Shown: positions 1 to 7,638 of the stretch, piece by piece
Layout: each line of letters starts with the position of its first letter
Numbering within the stretch: the stretch's first letter is position 1
Assembly (NCBI GenBank): GCA_023438325.1
Contig: JAEXRB010000067.1
Coordinates: forward strand, 1 to 11,696
Reading direction: 5' to 3'
DNA from: Pseudomonadota bacterium
Lineage (GTDB): Bacteria; Pseudomonadota; Gammaproteobacteria; Xanthomonadales; Xanthomonadaceae
DNA length: 11,696 nt
Made by a program: the position numbers and the translations under genes
Notes under the pieces: generated by a model
Database searches by the model: none
What the model was told of the DNA's origin: nothing
The model's input: the letters and a program-made list of their open reading frames with translations, nothing else

Positions 1-549
1 AAAGCCTCGGCCATTGCCGGCGCTTTGGCGCTGCCGCCCGGCGCGCTGGGCTGGGCGACCATCGCGCCGGAACTTTTTGCGGTATGGAAGATGCAGGCGC
101 AAATGGTGAGTGACATCGCCGCCTGTCATGGCCGACACACGCAACTGCGGCGTGAGGAAATGCTGTATTGCCTGTTCCAGCACACCGCTGCCGGTGCCTT
201 CCGCGACATCGTCATCCAGATCGGCGAGCGCTACATCGTGCGCCAGACGCCACTCTCGGCGCTCTACGCCATCGCCAACAAGATCGCCTTGCGCCTCGCC
301 CAGCGCAGCATCACCCGCGCCGGCATGCGCTGGCTGCCGCTCGCCGGTGCGGCGGTTGTGGCCGGCTTCGTGTTGCTGGATACGCGCCGCGTGGCGGCCA
401 CGGCCATGGCGCTGTTCGGCAGCCACGTGCAGTACGAAGGCGAAGTGATCGACGCCGATGCGGCGCCGGTTCCGGTGGCGAAGAAGAAAAAGTCCTCCAC
501 CGCGCCGCGCAAGCCGCGCCAGCGCCGTTCCGGCGCCACCGATTCCTGA
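1..549 (+). CDS. EcsC family protein, 5' end outside the window
   Basis: The reading frame is open from base 1 to the stop at 547-549, so 182 C-terminal residues are seen and the true start lies upstream. The early part (glycine/alanine/proline-rich, then a helix with AQMVSDIAACHG) resembles the EcsC family, in which a small hydrophobic stretch precedes a helix with an 'IA..YG'-like motif. A hydrophobic segment around visible residues 112-128 (LPLAGAAVVAGFVLLD) could be membrane-embedded. The last ~25 residues form a lysine/arginine-rich tail (VAKKKKSS, RKPRQRR), probably disordered. EcsC proteins have no well-defined biochemical role; the name comes from the Bacillus ecs locus. Family placement is from remembered sequence style and is moderate; the existence of the gene is firm. 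It is followed by a strong hairpin at 588-616. Confidence 0.6.
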   Translation, partial: KASAIAGALALPPGALGWATIAPELFAVWKMQAQMVSDIAACHGRHTQLRREEMLYCLFQHTAAGAFRDIVIQIGERYIVRQTPLSALYAIANKIALRLAQRSITRAGMRWLPLAGAAVVAGFVLLDTRRVAATAMALFGSHVQYEGEVIDADAAPVPVAKKKKSSTAPRKPRQRRSGATDS

Positions 550-587
550 ATCGGGCGGCGATTTCCCGATCTCTGTGCCGATTACCC

Positions 588-616
588 TGCTGGATGCGTG
601 AAATCCGCATCCAGCA
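588..616 (+). terminator. Perfect 11-bp hairpin between the EcsC-like gene and putA
   Basis: Arms TGCTGGATGCG (588-598) and CGCATCCAGCA (606-616) pair perfectly around a 7-nt loop. No T-run follows, so it is not a canonical intrinsic terminator. It may still mark the 3' end of the upstream transcript or protect it. A competing pairing exists between GATTTC (560-565) and GAAATC (600-605, in the loop), and a smaller hairpin ATCGGG/CCCGAT lies at 550-570. The function is inferred. Confidence 0.4.
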
Positions 617-661
617 CACCTGATCCGGCTCCGTTCCACAACGGCACGGCAAGCTCCGCTC

Positions 662-667
662 TACAAT
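662..667 (+). promoter_or_regulatory. Candidate -10 box of putA (TACAAT)
   Basis: TACAAT lies 36 nt before the chosen putA start and would give a leader of about 30 nt. No convincing -35 element sits 16-18 nt upstream, so the promoter may need an activator or the match may be chance. Confidence 0.3.
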
Positions 668-703
668 GCCGCCCGCACGCGGCACATGTCGTCGGAGAAT
701 CGT

Positions 704-3700
704 GTGAAACCCATCCTCAGCCCCGAACTTTCGCCCGCCGGCTCATCGCTGGCGGCCCTGACCGGCCTCTATGCCGCCGACGAAGGCGCGCATCTGGCCA
801 CCTTGCTGGAGCAGGCCCGCGTCGATCCCGAAGCACAGGCCGCCATCCAGAAAACGGCCGAAGCCCTGGTGCTGCGCGTGCGCGCCAAGGCAGAAGACCA
901 GGGCGCCATCGAAGCCTTCATGCGCGAGTACGACCTTTCCAGCGAGGAAGGCGTGCTGCTGATGTGCGTGGCCGAAGCGCTGTTGCGTATTCCCGATCAG
1001 GACACTGCCGACAAACTCATCCGCGACAAACTCGGCGATGCCGATTGGGAAGGCCATCTGGGCCAAAGCGATTCGGTGCTGGTGAACGCCTCCACCTGGG
1101 GCCTGATGCTGACCGGCAAGCTGGTGAATCTGGCCGATGCCACCCGTCGCAGTTTCGGTGATGCGCTGCGGCGTCTGGTTGGCCGCGCCGGCGAGCCGGT
1201 AATCCGCCTTGCGGTGCGGCAGGCGATGCGCATCATGGGGCATCAGTTCGTCATGGGCCGCAGCATCGAGGAAGCGCTCAAGCGCGCGCGCAAAGGCGGC
1301 AATGCGGCCTATCGCCACTCCTACGACATGCTCGGCGAAGCCGCGCTGACACAAGCCGATGCGGATCGCTACTTCGAGGCGTACCGGCAGGCGATTCTCG
1401 CCATCGGCCGCAGCGGCCCGAACGGCAACTTCGTCGGCAGCGATGTGCTCGCCGCGCCGAGCATCTCGATCAAGCTCTCCGCGCTGCATCCGCGCTATGA
1501 AGTGGCCAAGCGCGCCCGGGTGATGGCCGAGCTGGCGCCACGCGTGCTGCAACTGGCGCAACTGGCCAAGGCGCAAGGCATCGGTTACACCATCGACGCC
1601 GAAGAGGCGGATCGGCTGGAACTGAGCCTGGAGCTGATCGAACGCGTCTACAGCGATGCCTCGCTGCAAGGCTGGGACGGCCTGGGTCTGGCCGTGCAGG
1701 CCTACCAGAAGCGCACGCTCGCCACGCTGGATTGGCTGATCGCGCTGGCACGTCGCGTCGGTCGCCGTATTCCGGTGCGTCTGGTGAAGGGCGCCTATTG
1801 GGATTCGGAGATCAAGCGCGCACAGGTCGATGGCCACGCCGGCTATCCGGTGTTCACGCGCAAGCCCAATACCGACGTGAGCTATCTGGCCTGCGCACGC
1901 AAGATGCTGGCCGCCACCGATGCGCTGTATCCGATGTTCGCGAGTCACAACGCACAGACCATTGCCGCGGTCAACGAGTTTGCCCGCCTCGCACTGGGCA
2001 AGAGCGGCGGCGGCGAATCGGCCCCCTACGAGTTCCAGCGCCTGCATGGCATGGGGCAAGACCTGCACGATGAAGTGGTCTCGCCGAACGCGCTCGATAC
2101 CCCGTGCCGCGTCTATGCTCCGGTCGGCAGCCACGAAGACTTGCTGCCGTATCTGGTGCGCCGCCTGCTGGAAAACGGCGCCAACTCCAGCTTCGTCAAC
2201 CGCATCACCGATCCTGCCATCGCGCCGGCCGATCTGGTGGCCGACCCGGTCGCCACCGTTACCGGCTTCGATTTCAAACCCCACCCTCGCATCCCGCAAC
2301 CTGCCGTGCTGTACGGCGAAGAAAGGAAGAACTCCATGGGCGTCAATCTCGCCAACGACGACGAACTTCGTCGTCTCGCCGCTGAGGTCAATGCAGCGGT
2401 CAAACCGTGGCAGGCCGCACCGCTGGTGCCCGGCGCGCAGTTGTCGGGCACGGCGCAAGCCGTGACCAATCCGGCAGACCGGCGCGAGCAGGTCGGCAGC
2501 TGGCAGGCCGCCGATGCCGCCACGGTGGAACGTGCACTGGTCAATGCGGTAACGGCACAACCGGCTTGGGATGCCTTGCCCGCCACCTCGCGCGCCAAGC
2601 TGCTCGATCACGCTGCGGATCTGTTGCAGAAACGCCTGCCGCAGTACGTCGCGCTGTGCGTGAAAGAGGCCGGCAAGACCTTGCCCGACGCCATTGCCGA
2701 AGTGCGCGAAGCGGTGGATTTCCTGCGCTACTACGCCCAGCAGGCGCGTCAGCATCTGGCCCAGCCGGAAACCCTGCCCGGCCCGACCGGCGAATCGAAT
2801 CAATTGTTCCTGCATGGGCGCGGCGTGTTCGTCTGCATCAGCCCATGGAACTTCCCGCTGGCGATTTTCACCGGGCAGATTGCCGCGGCGCTGGTGGCTG
2901 GCAACAGCGTCATCGCCAAGCCTGCCGAGCAGACCAACCTCGTCGGTTTCGCCATGACCGCGCTGCTGCACGAAGCCGGCGTGCCCACCGACGTGCTCCA
3001 GTTCGTGCCCGGCGACGGCGCCACCGTGGGTGCCGCGCTCACCGCCGATGCGCGCGTCGCCGGTGTTGCCTTCACCGGCTCCACCGAAACTGCCCGCGCC
3101 ATCAATCGCGCGCTCGCGGCACGCGAGGCGGCCATTGCCGTGTTGATCGCCGAAACCGGCGGCCAGAACGCACTGATCGCCGATTCTTCGGCCCTTCCCG
3201 AGCAATTGGTGAAGGACGCCATCCAGGGCGCCTTCGGCTCCGCCGGCCAGCGCTGCTCGGCCACGCGCATCCTGTTCGTGCAGCGCGACATCGCCGACAA
3301 GGTGATCCGCATGCTGGCCGGTGCCATGGCGGAACTGAAAATCGGCGATCCGGGCCTGCTCTCCACCGACATCGGCCCGGTGATCGATGCCGATGCGCTG
3401 GCCATGCTCGATGCCCATGCCGACCGCATGAACCGCGAAGCCACGCCGATCGCCAGCATCGCACTGGGCGAAGGCACCGAACACGGCAGCTTCTTCGCCC
3501 CGCGCGCCTACGAGATCGACAGCTTGGCCCGCTTGCATCGGGAAATCTTCGGCCCGGTACTGCACGTGATCCGCTACGACGCCGAGCAACTGGATGCCGT
3601 GATCGATGCCATCAACGCCAGCGGCTACGGCCTCACCCTCGGCATCCACAGCCGCATCGACGAAACCGTGGAGAAGATTTCCCGGCGCATCCGCGCCGGC

Positions 3701-3892
3701 AACTGCTACGTCAATCGCAACATGATCGGCGCAGTGGTGGGCGTGCAGCCTTTCGGCGGCGAAGGCTTGTCCGGCACCGGCCCCAAGGCCGGCGGCCCGC
3801 ACTACCTCGCACGTTTCTGCACCGAGCGCACCCTCACCATCAACACCACCGCAGCGGGCGGCAATGCCTCCTTGCTGACGCTGGAAGATTGA
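704..3892 (+). CDS. putA: Bifunctional proline dehydrogenase / L-glutamate-gamma-semialdehyde dehydrogenase PutA
   Basis: PutA oxidises proline to P5C with FAD and then glutamate semialdehyde to glutamate with NAD+, channelling the intermediate between domains. In this 1062-residue protein the PRODH barrel shows YDML (207-210), LVKGAYWDSE (from 360), FASHNAQT, and the substrate-binding arginine pair R486-R487 in YLVRRLLENG. The aldehyde dehydrogenase half shows SPWNFPLAIFTGQ, FTGSTETA, the general-base region ETGGQ (E817), the nucleophile in GQRCSATR (C851) and FGGEGLSGTG. There is no N-terminal ribbon-helix-helix domain and no large C-terminal extension, so this is the short non-DNA-binding (type A) form and cannot repress its own gene as E. 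coli PutA does. I chose GTG 704 because GGAGAA sits 4 nt before it. An in-frame ATG at 686 would add six residues but has no Shine-Dalgarno sequence. It is followed by the dipeptidyl peptidase gene after 57 bp. Confidence 0.96.
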   Translation: MKPILSPELSPAGSSLAALTGLYAADEGAHLATLLEQARVDPEAQAAIQKTAEALVLRVRAKAEDQGAIEAFMREYDLSSEEGVLLMCVAEALLRIPDQDTADKLIRDKLGDADWEGHLGQSDSVLVNASTWGLMLTGKLVNLADATRRSFGDALRRLVGRAGEPVIRLAVRQAMRIMGHQFVMGRSIEEALKRARKGGNAAYRHSYDMLGEAALTQADADRYFEAYRQAILAIGRSGPNGNFVGSDVLAAPSISIKLSALHPRYEVAKRARVMAELAPRVLQLAQLAKAQGIGYTIDAEEADRLELSLELIERVYSDASLQGWDGLGLAVQAYQKRTLATLDWLIALARRVGRRIPVRLVKGAYWDSEIKRAQVDGHAGYPVFTRKPNTDVSYLACARKMLAATDALYPMFASHNAQTIAAVNEFARLALGKSGGGESAPYEFQRLHGMGQDLHDEVVSPNALDTPCRVYAPVGSHEDLLPYLVRRLLENGANSSFVNRITDPAIAPADLVADPVATVTGFDFKPHPRIPQPAVLYGEERKNSMGVNLANDDELRRLAAEVNAAVKPWQAAPLVPGAQLSGTAQAVTNPADRREQVGSWQAADAATVERALVNAVTAQPAWDALPATSRAKLLDHAADLLQKRLPQYVALCVKEAGKTLPDAIAEVREAVDFLRYYAQQARQHLAQPETLPGPTGESNQLFLHGRGVFVCISPWNFPLAIFTGQIAAALVAGNSVIAKPAEQTNLVGFAMTALLHEAGVPTDVLQFVPGDGATVGAALTADARVAGVAFTGSTETARAINRALAAREAAIAVLIAETGGQNALIADSSALPEQLVKDAIQGAFGSAGQRCSATRILFVQRDIADKVIRMLAGAMAELKIGDPGLLSTDIGPVIDADALAMLDAHADRMNREATPIASIALGEGTEHGSFFAPRAYEIDSLARLHREIFGPVLHVIRYDAEQLDAVIDAINASGYGLTLGIHSRIDETVEKISRRIRAGNCYVNRNMIGAVVGVQPFGGEGLSGTGPKAGGPHYLARFCTERTLTINTTAAGGNASLLTLED

Positions 3893-3897
3893 GCCGC

Positions 3898-3923
3898 GGC
3901 GACGTGCCCCCCGGCGCGTCGCC
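3898..3923 (+). terminator. GC-rich hairpin after putA, weak terminator at best
   Basis: GGCGACG (3898-3904) pairs with CGTCGCC (3917-3923) around a 12-nt loop, starting five bases after the putA stop. Only TGTTT follows, not a proper T-run, so read-through into the peptidase gene is plausible. Confidence 0.35.
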
Positions 3924-3949
3924 TGTTTGCCGACACCGGAGACACTCCG

Positions 3950-6271
3950 ATGCCCTTGTTCCGAATGTTCGCTGTCCTGCCATTTGCCATGATGCTGTCC
4001 ACCGCCAACGCCGTACCCATTGCCCCGCAACCGCTTTCACTGGAAGCCATCGCCGGGGATGTGCCGCTGGCCGGGCCGGCCTTGATCCAGCCAAAGATCG
4101 CGCCCGATGGCAGCCGCGTGACATTCCTGCGCGGCGGCGACACCGATGGCTACCGGCTCGATCTGTGGGAATACGACATCGCATCGCAACAGACGCGCCG
4201 CCTTGTCGCGGTCAGCGATGTGCTGCCGGGCACCGAAACGCTTTCGGACGAAGAAAAGGCACGGCGCGAACGCCAGCGCATCGCGGCGTTCTCCGGCATC
4301 GTGGCCTACCAGTGGGCACCGGATTCGCAGCGATTGCTGTTCCCGCTCGGTGGGCAGTTGTACCTGTACGACGTGTCCAGCAAGGCCGTACGCAAACTCA
4401 CTTCCGGCGAAGGTTTCGCCACCGATCCGAAAGTCTCGCCGAAGGGCGGTTACGTCAGCTTCGTGAGACAGCGCAATCTGTGGGTGGTGGAACTGGCCGG
4501 CGGCCGCGAAATCCAGCTCACCTTCGATGGCTCGGACAACATCGGCAACGGCGTGGCCGAATTCGTCGCCGACGAGGAAATGGATCGCCACACCGGCTAC
4601 TGGTGGGCGCCTGACGACAGTGCCGTCGCGTACGCGCGCATCGACGAATCGCCGGTGCCGATCCAGAGGCGTTACGAGGTTTACGCCGATCGCACCGAAG
4701 TGATCGAGCAGCGCTATCCGGCGGCGGGCGATGCGAACGTTCGGGTGGAACTGTTCGTGGCGCGGCCCGGTGAGTTCCTGAAAGCGCCCGGTTCGCGCGA
4801 AGCCAGCATCGACACCCGCGATGGCCCGCGCACCGTGAAGGTGCAGGAACGCATGGGACCGCCCGAGCCGCAGCGCATCGATCTGGGCGAGAACCCGGAC
4901 ATCTACCTCGCCCGCGTCGATTGGCGTGATCCGCAGCACCTGACCTTCCAGCGCCAGAGCCGTGACCAACGCACCCTGGAACTGGTCGAAGTCGATCTGG
5001 CGAAAAACACCCAGCGCAGCCTCGTCACCGAAACCAGCCGCACTTGGGTGCCGCTGCACAACAGCCTGCGTTTCCTCAAGGACGGCAGCTTCGTCTGGCA
5101 ATCCGAACGCAGCGGCTTCGAGCACCTGTACCGCATTGGCGCCGATGGCACGGCCACGGCACTGACCTCCGGCGAATGGGTGGTCGATGCCCTGCTCGGT
5201 GTAGACGAAGACGCCGGGTTGGCATATTTCAGCGGCACGCGCGAATCGCCGCTGGAATCGCACGCCTACGCGGTGCCGCTGGCTGGTGGCGAACCACGCC
5301 AGCTCACTCGGGAAACCGGCACCCATGCGGTGGTGTTCAGCCACAACGCCAAGGTGTTCGTGGATACCTTCGCAGCACCGCAACAGCCGCCGCAAAGCAC
5401 GCTGCACCGTGCCGATGGCGCGCTGCTTGCCCAGCTTCTGCGCAACGATCCCGCCGATCCCGCGCATCCGTATGCGCCGTTTCTGGCGGCGCATCGCCCT
5501 GTCGAATACGGCGAACTGCGCGCCGCCGATGGCAGCACGTTGCACTACAGCCTCATCAAGCCGGCCGGATTTGATCCGGCGAAGAAATATCCGGTGGTGG
5601 TGTATGTCTACGGCGGCCCGGCGGCGCAGACGGTGTTGCGTCAGTGGCCTAGCCGCGGCGATGCGCTGTTTTCCCAGTATCTGGCCCAGCGCGGCTATCT
5701 CGTTTTCAGCCTCGACAACCGTGGCACGCCACGCCGTGGCGCGAAATTCGGTGGCGCGCTTCATGGCCACCAAGGCAGTGTCGAAGTCGAAGATCAGGTT
5801 CTGGGCGCACGCTGGCTCGCACGACAGCCCTGGGTGGACGCCGCACGCATCGGTGTCTTCGGCTGGTCCAACGGCGGTTACATGACGCTGATGCTGCTGG
5901 CCAAGGCATCCGATGTATACGCGTGCGGCGCAGCCGGCGCTCCCGTCACCGATTGGGCGCTGTACGACACCCATTACACCGAACGCTACATGGGCCATCC
6001 CGACGCCAATCCGGACGGTTACGCTGCCTCGCGCGTACTCGAACACATCGCTGGCCTCAATTCGCGCCTGCTGCTGATCCACGGCATGGCCGATGACAAT
6101 GTGCTGTTCTCAAACAGCACGCAATTGATGAGCGCGCTGCAACAACGCGGCACCGCGTTCGAACTGATGACCTATCCGGGCGCCAAGCATGGCCTGCAAC
6201 GCACCGACCTGCTGCACCGGCTGCGTCTGACCGAAGATTTCTTCGCACGCTGCCTGACGCCCGGCGAGTAA
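3950..6271 (+). CDS. Secreted S9 family prolyl dipeptidyl peptidase (DPP-IV type)
   Basis: A 773-residue serine peptidase predicted to cleave Xaa-Pro dipeptides from peptide N-termini. Residues 1-21 are a signal peptide (hydrophobic core, likely cleavage after ANA), so it should act in the periplasm or outside the cell. The N-terminal beta-propeller contains ADEEMDRHTGYWW with the double glutamate (E209, E210) that binds the substrate N-terminus in DPP-IV enzymes. The C-terminal alpha/beta-hydrolase domain carries the triad S640 (GWSNGGY), D715 (HGMADDNV) and H747 (GAKHGL). Length and motif order fit S9B peptidases common in Xanthomonadales. The ATG has GGAGA 7 nt upstream. It lies 57 bp after putA and 10 bp before queD. 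Proline-containing dipeptides released by this enzyme could supply PutA, but that link is inferred from position only. Confidence 0.93.
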   Translation: MPLFRMFAVLPFAMMLSTANAVPIAPQPLSLEAIAGDVPLAGPALIQPKIAPDGSRVTFLRGGDTDGYRLDLWEYDIASQQTRRLVAVSDVLPGTETLSDEEKARRERQRIAAFSGIVAYQWAPDSQRLLFPLGGQLYLYDVSSKAVRKLTSGEGFATDPKVSPKGGYVSFVRQRNLWVVELAGGREIQLTFDGSDNIGNGVAEFVADEEMDRHTGYWWAPDDSAVAYARIDESPVPIQRRYEVYADRTEVIEQRYPAAGDANVRVELFVARPGEFLKAPGSREASIDTRDGPRTVKVQERMGPPEPQRIDLGENPDIYLARVDWRDPQHLTFQRQSRDQRTLELVEVDLAKNTQRSLVTETSRTWVPLHNSLRFLKDGSFVWQSERSGFEHLYRIGADGTATALTSGEWVVDALLGVDEDAGLAYFSGTRESPLESHAYAVPLAGGEPRQLTRETGTHAVVFSHNAKVFVDTFAAPQQPPQSTLHRADGALLAQLLRNDPADPAHPYAPFLAAHRPVEYGELRAADGSTLHYSLIKPAGFDPAKKYPVVVYVYGGPAAQTVLRQWPSRGDALFSQYLAQRGYLVFSLDNRGTPRRGAKFGGALHGHQGSVEVEDQVLGARWLARQPWVDAARIGVFGWSNGGYMTLMLLAKASDVYACGAAGAPVTDWALYDTHYTERYMGHPDANPDGYAASRVLEHIAGLNSRLLLIHGMADDNVLFSNSTQLMSALQQRGTAFELMTYPGAKHGLQRTDLLHRLRLTEDFFARCLTPGE

Positions 6272-6281
6272 GCTGCACGCC

Positions 6282-6644
6282 ATGGATATCTTCAAACGCT
6301 TCCACATCGAAGCCGCTCATCGCCTGCCCAACGTGCCCGAAGGGCACAAATGCGCGCGGCTGCACGGCCACTCCTTCCTCGTCGAAATCCATGTTTCGGG
6401 CGAACCGGGTGCCGATACCGGCTGGGTCATGGACTTTTCCGACATCAAGCGCGCCTTCCAGCCGGTGTTCGACCGCCTCGATCACCATTACCTCAACGAG
6501 GTGCCGGGGCTGGAGAATCCGACCAGCGAGAACCTCGCACGCTGGATCTGGAATGAACTCTCCCCGGCCTTGCCGCTGCTTTCGCGCGTGGTGGTGCACG
6601 AAACCTGCACCTCCGGCTGCGTGTATCGCGGGCCGGCACAATGA
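6282..6644 (+). CDS. queD: 6-carboxy-5,6,7,8-tetrahydropterin synthase QueD
   Basis: QueD converts dihydroneopterin triphosphate to 6-carboxytetrahydropterin, the second step of queuosine/7-deazaguanine synthesis in the cytoplasm. The 120-residue protein has the zinc histidines H13, H28 and H30 (AAHRLP, LHGHSF), the catalytic cysteine C24 in GHKCARLHGH, the Asp-His pair D67-H68 in RLDHHYLNE, and the C-terminal pterin-binding glutamate E107 in VHETCTSGC. The length is typical for the 6-pyruvoyl-tetrahydropterin synthase fold. The start lies 10 nt after the peptidase stop and has no clear Shine-Dalgarno sequence, which suggests translation coupled to the gene before it. No other queuosine gene is in the window. 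Confidence 0.93.
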   Translation: MDIFKRFHIEAAHRLPNVPEGHKCARLHGHSFLVEIHVSGEPGADTGWVMDFSDIKRAFQPVFDRLDHHYLNEVPGLENPTSENLARWIWNELSPALPLLSRVVVHETCTSGCVYRGPAQ

Positions 6645-6737
6645 CGCGGCGCAGCGCCTCCTATTCAGGAACAGATCAACAATAAATCAATGACTTGATG
6701 ATTCGAAAAGCAAGCGCGGTAGAAATCAAACGCCTGT

Positions 6738-6770
6738 TTTGTTGCATTGCACAAAATATCGGTCTAGGCT
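6738..6770 (+). promoter_or_regulatory. Phasin promoter with overlapping dyad operator
   Basis: TTGCAT (6742-6747) and TAGGCT (6765-6770) are spaced by 17 nt and make a good sigma70 promoter with a start near 6777. A dyad is centred on T6747: TGCA-T-TGCA flanked by TTT and AAA at mirrored positions (6738-6756), covering the -35 box. TGCA-rich dyads are typical targets of PHA-responsive repressors of the PhaR type, so repression lifted when PHB is present is the likely control. The regulator is inferred, not seen in the window. Confidence 0.5.
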
Positions 6771-6804
6771 TTGCCCTCTCACCATCCACGAAAGGGTTCC
6801 TGCC

Positions 6805-7200
6805 ATGTCCGACCTGTTCGCCAACAATCCGTTTGCTTCTGCGGCCCGTCAGTTCGCCCAATCGGCACTGCAGGCCAACGCCCTCGCGTTCCAAGGCTTC
6901 GAGAACATCGTCAACTTGCAGCTCAAGTCGGCCGAAGCCAGCGTCAAGTCGTCCATCGCCTTCCTGAACGAAGCTTCCGAAGTCTCCGACCTCGAAGGCG
7001 CCAAGGCCATCTGGCCCAAAGGCGCTTCTCTGGTGAAAGATTCCTCCGAGCAGCTCTATTCCACCACCCAGGAAGTGCTTGGTCAGGCGCTCAAGACCTC
7101 CGAAGCCATCGGCCAGATCTTCCGCGGCCAGTTCCAGGCCGCCAACGACAGCCTGAGCAAGGCTGCCAACAAGGCTTCCAAGGCCGCTGCCGCCGGCTGA
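6805..7200 (+). CDS. Phasin family protein (PHA granule-associated)
   Basis: A 131-residue, almost fully helical, cysteine-free protein rich in alanine, serine, lysine and glutamine, ending in an alanine/lysine tail (KAANKASKAAAAG). Its start SDLFANNPFASAARQFAQSA and the later NIVNLQLKSAEASV and QFQAAND segments match the Phasin_2 type. Phasins coat polyhydroxyalkanoate granules and control their number and size. The ATG at 6805 is preceded by AAAGGG with 8 nt spacing; upstream in-frame starts lie before or inside the promoter and are discarded. It has its own promoter and two downstream terminators, so it is monocistronic. No PHA synthase gene is in the window. Confidence 0.87.
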   Translation: MSDLFANNPFASAARQFAQSALQANALAFQGFENIVNLQLKSAEASVKSSIAFLNEASEVSDLEGAKAIWPKGASLVKDSSEQLYSTTQEVLGQALKTSEAIGQIFRGQFQAANDSLSKAANKASKAAAAG

Positions 7201-7230
7201 GCCGGGGCGCACGCCTGAAAAGAGCAAGCG

Positions 7231-7268
7231 CGTCGCCGCCCTCCCTCCCTCACTAGCGGCGACGTTTT
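7231..7268 (+). terminator. First of two tandem terminators after the phasin gene
   Basis: CGTCGCCGC (7231-7239) pairs perfectly with GCGGCGACG (7256-7264) around a 16-nt loop and is followed by TTTT. The large loop and short T-run make it weaker than the hairpin just downstream. Confidence 0.55.
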
Positions 7269-7272
7269 ACTG

Positions 7273-7302
7273 CCGGCGAAGTTTGGCTTCGCCGGTTTTT
7301 TT
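7273..7302 (+). terminator. Strong intrinsic terminator after the phasin gene
   Basis: CCGGCGAAG (7273-7281) pairs perfectly with CTTCGCCGG (7287-7295) around a TTTGG loop, followed by seven T residues (7296-7302). This is a textbook intrinsic terminator that closes the phasin transcript and separates it from the arsenic region. Confidence 0.93.
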
Positions 7303-7606
7303 ATGGGCGAAGGATTGTCGAACAGGGCTGGAGGGCAACACGCCGAGTTGCAGCCCGATACCCGCCTGCGTGCCGCTCACGGCGTTTCCCGCCGCTCAAG
7401 CGCCTTCCACGAATCGCGCAACACACACGCTCGCAAGGAATGCTTGCCTCGGCTTGTCCTGCGCCGTCCCGCCATCGCCACAACAAAGCAGATAGCTGGT
7501 TGCGGCTTGTATGGCCGTGATTCGAAACCCGGCACGGAGCACAGCCCGCGAGAACCCATCGTCGGCATGCCCGGATGCGGTGGGCCTTTTCCGGTAGTCA
7601 CGCGCT
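7303..7606. other. Gene-poor stretch left of the arsenic operon
   Basis: About 300 bases in which I could recognise no protein family, tRNA or known structured RNA on either strand. Open frames exist (for example 7303-7608 on +), but they have no Shine-Dalgarno sequence and no recognisable motif. A GATTCGAAACC string near 7520 resembles a tRNA T-loop, but no matching stems surround it. The stretch lies between the phasin terminator and the arsR operator and may be the left junction of an inserted arsenic island. Confidence 0.5.
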
Positions 7607-7637
7607 AATTGATTCAATTGATGTTGTATCATTGAAT
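7607..7637 (+). promoter_or_regulatory. ArsR operator and arsR promoter region
   Basis: A/T-rich island in GC-rich DNA directly before the arsR ATG. AATTGA-T-TCAATT (7607-7619) is a perfect palindrome. ATTCAATTGAT (7612-7622) and ATCATTGAAT (7628-7637) form a second dyad with a one-base bulge, keeping TTCAA...TTGAA half-sites as in many ArsR boxes. TATCAT (7627-7632) is a candidate -10 box; TTGATT (7609-7614) is a candidate -35 but spaces well only with TTGAAT (7632-7637). Repressor binding here would block RNA polymerase, giving autoregulation. Confidence 0.65.
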
Positions 7638-7638
7638 A

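Noticed and set aside
743..4030. Minus-strand open frame of 1095 codons across putA
   Set aside because: It mirrors the strong third-position GC bias of putA. The translation is low-complexity with no recognisable domain, and putA itself is certain.
2407..4614. Plus-strand open frame of 735 codons spanning the end of putA and start of the peptidase
   Set aside because: Arginine-rich out-of-frame translation of two certain genes, with no recognisable motif.
4037..6082. Minus-strand open frame of 681 codons across the dipeptidyl peptidase gene
   Set aside because: Same GC-bias shadow; no domain or ribosome site, and the + strand gene has complete catalytic motifs.
6675..6737. Small inverted repeat ATCAA/TTGAT (6686-6699) between queD and the phasin gene
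   Set aside because: A 5-bp A/T stem with no T-run is too weak to call a terminator or operator.
7510..7535. tRNA-like T-loop string (TTCGAAACC)
   Set aside because: The flanking bases do not form a T-stem, and no acceptor or anticodon arms could be found on either strand.
7303..7608. 101-codon frame left of arsR
   Set aside because: It starts inside the T-run of a terminator, has no Shine-Dalgarno sequence and no family resemblance, and runs into the arsR operator.
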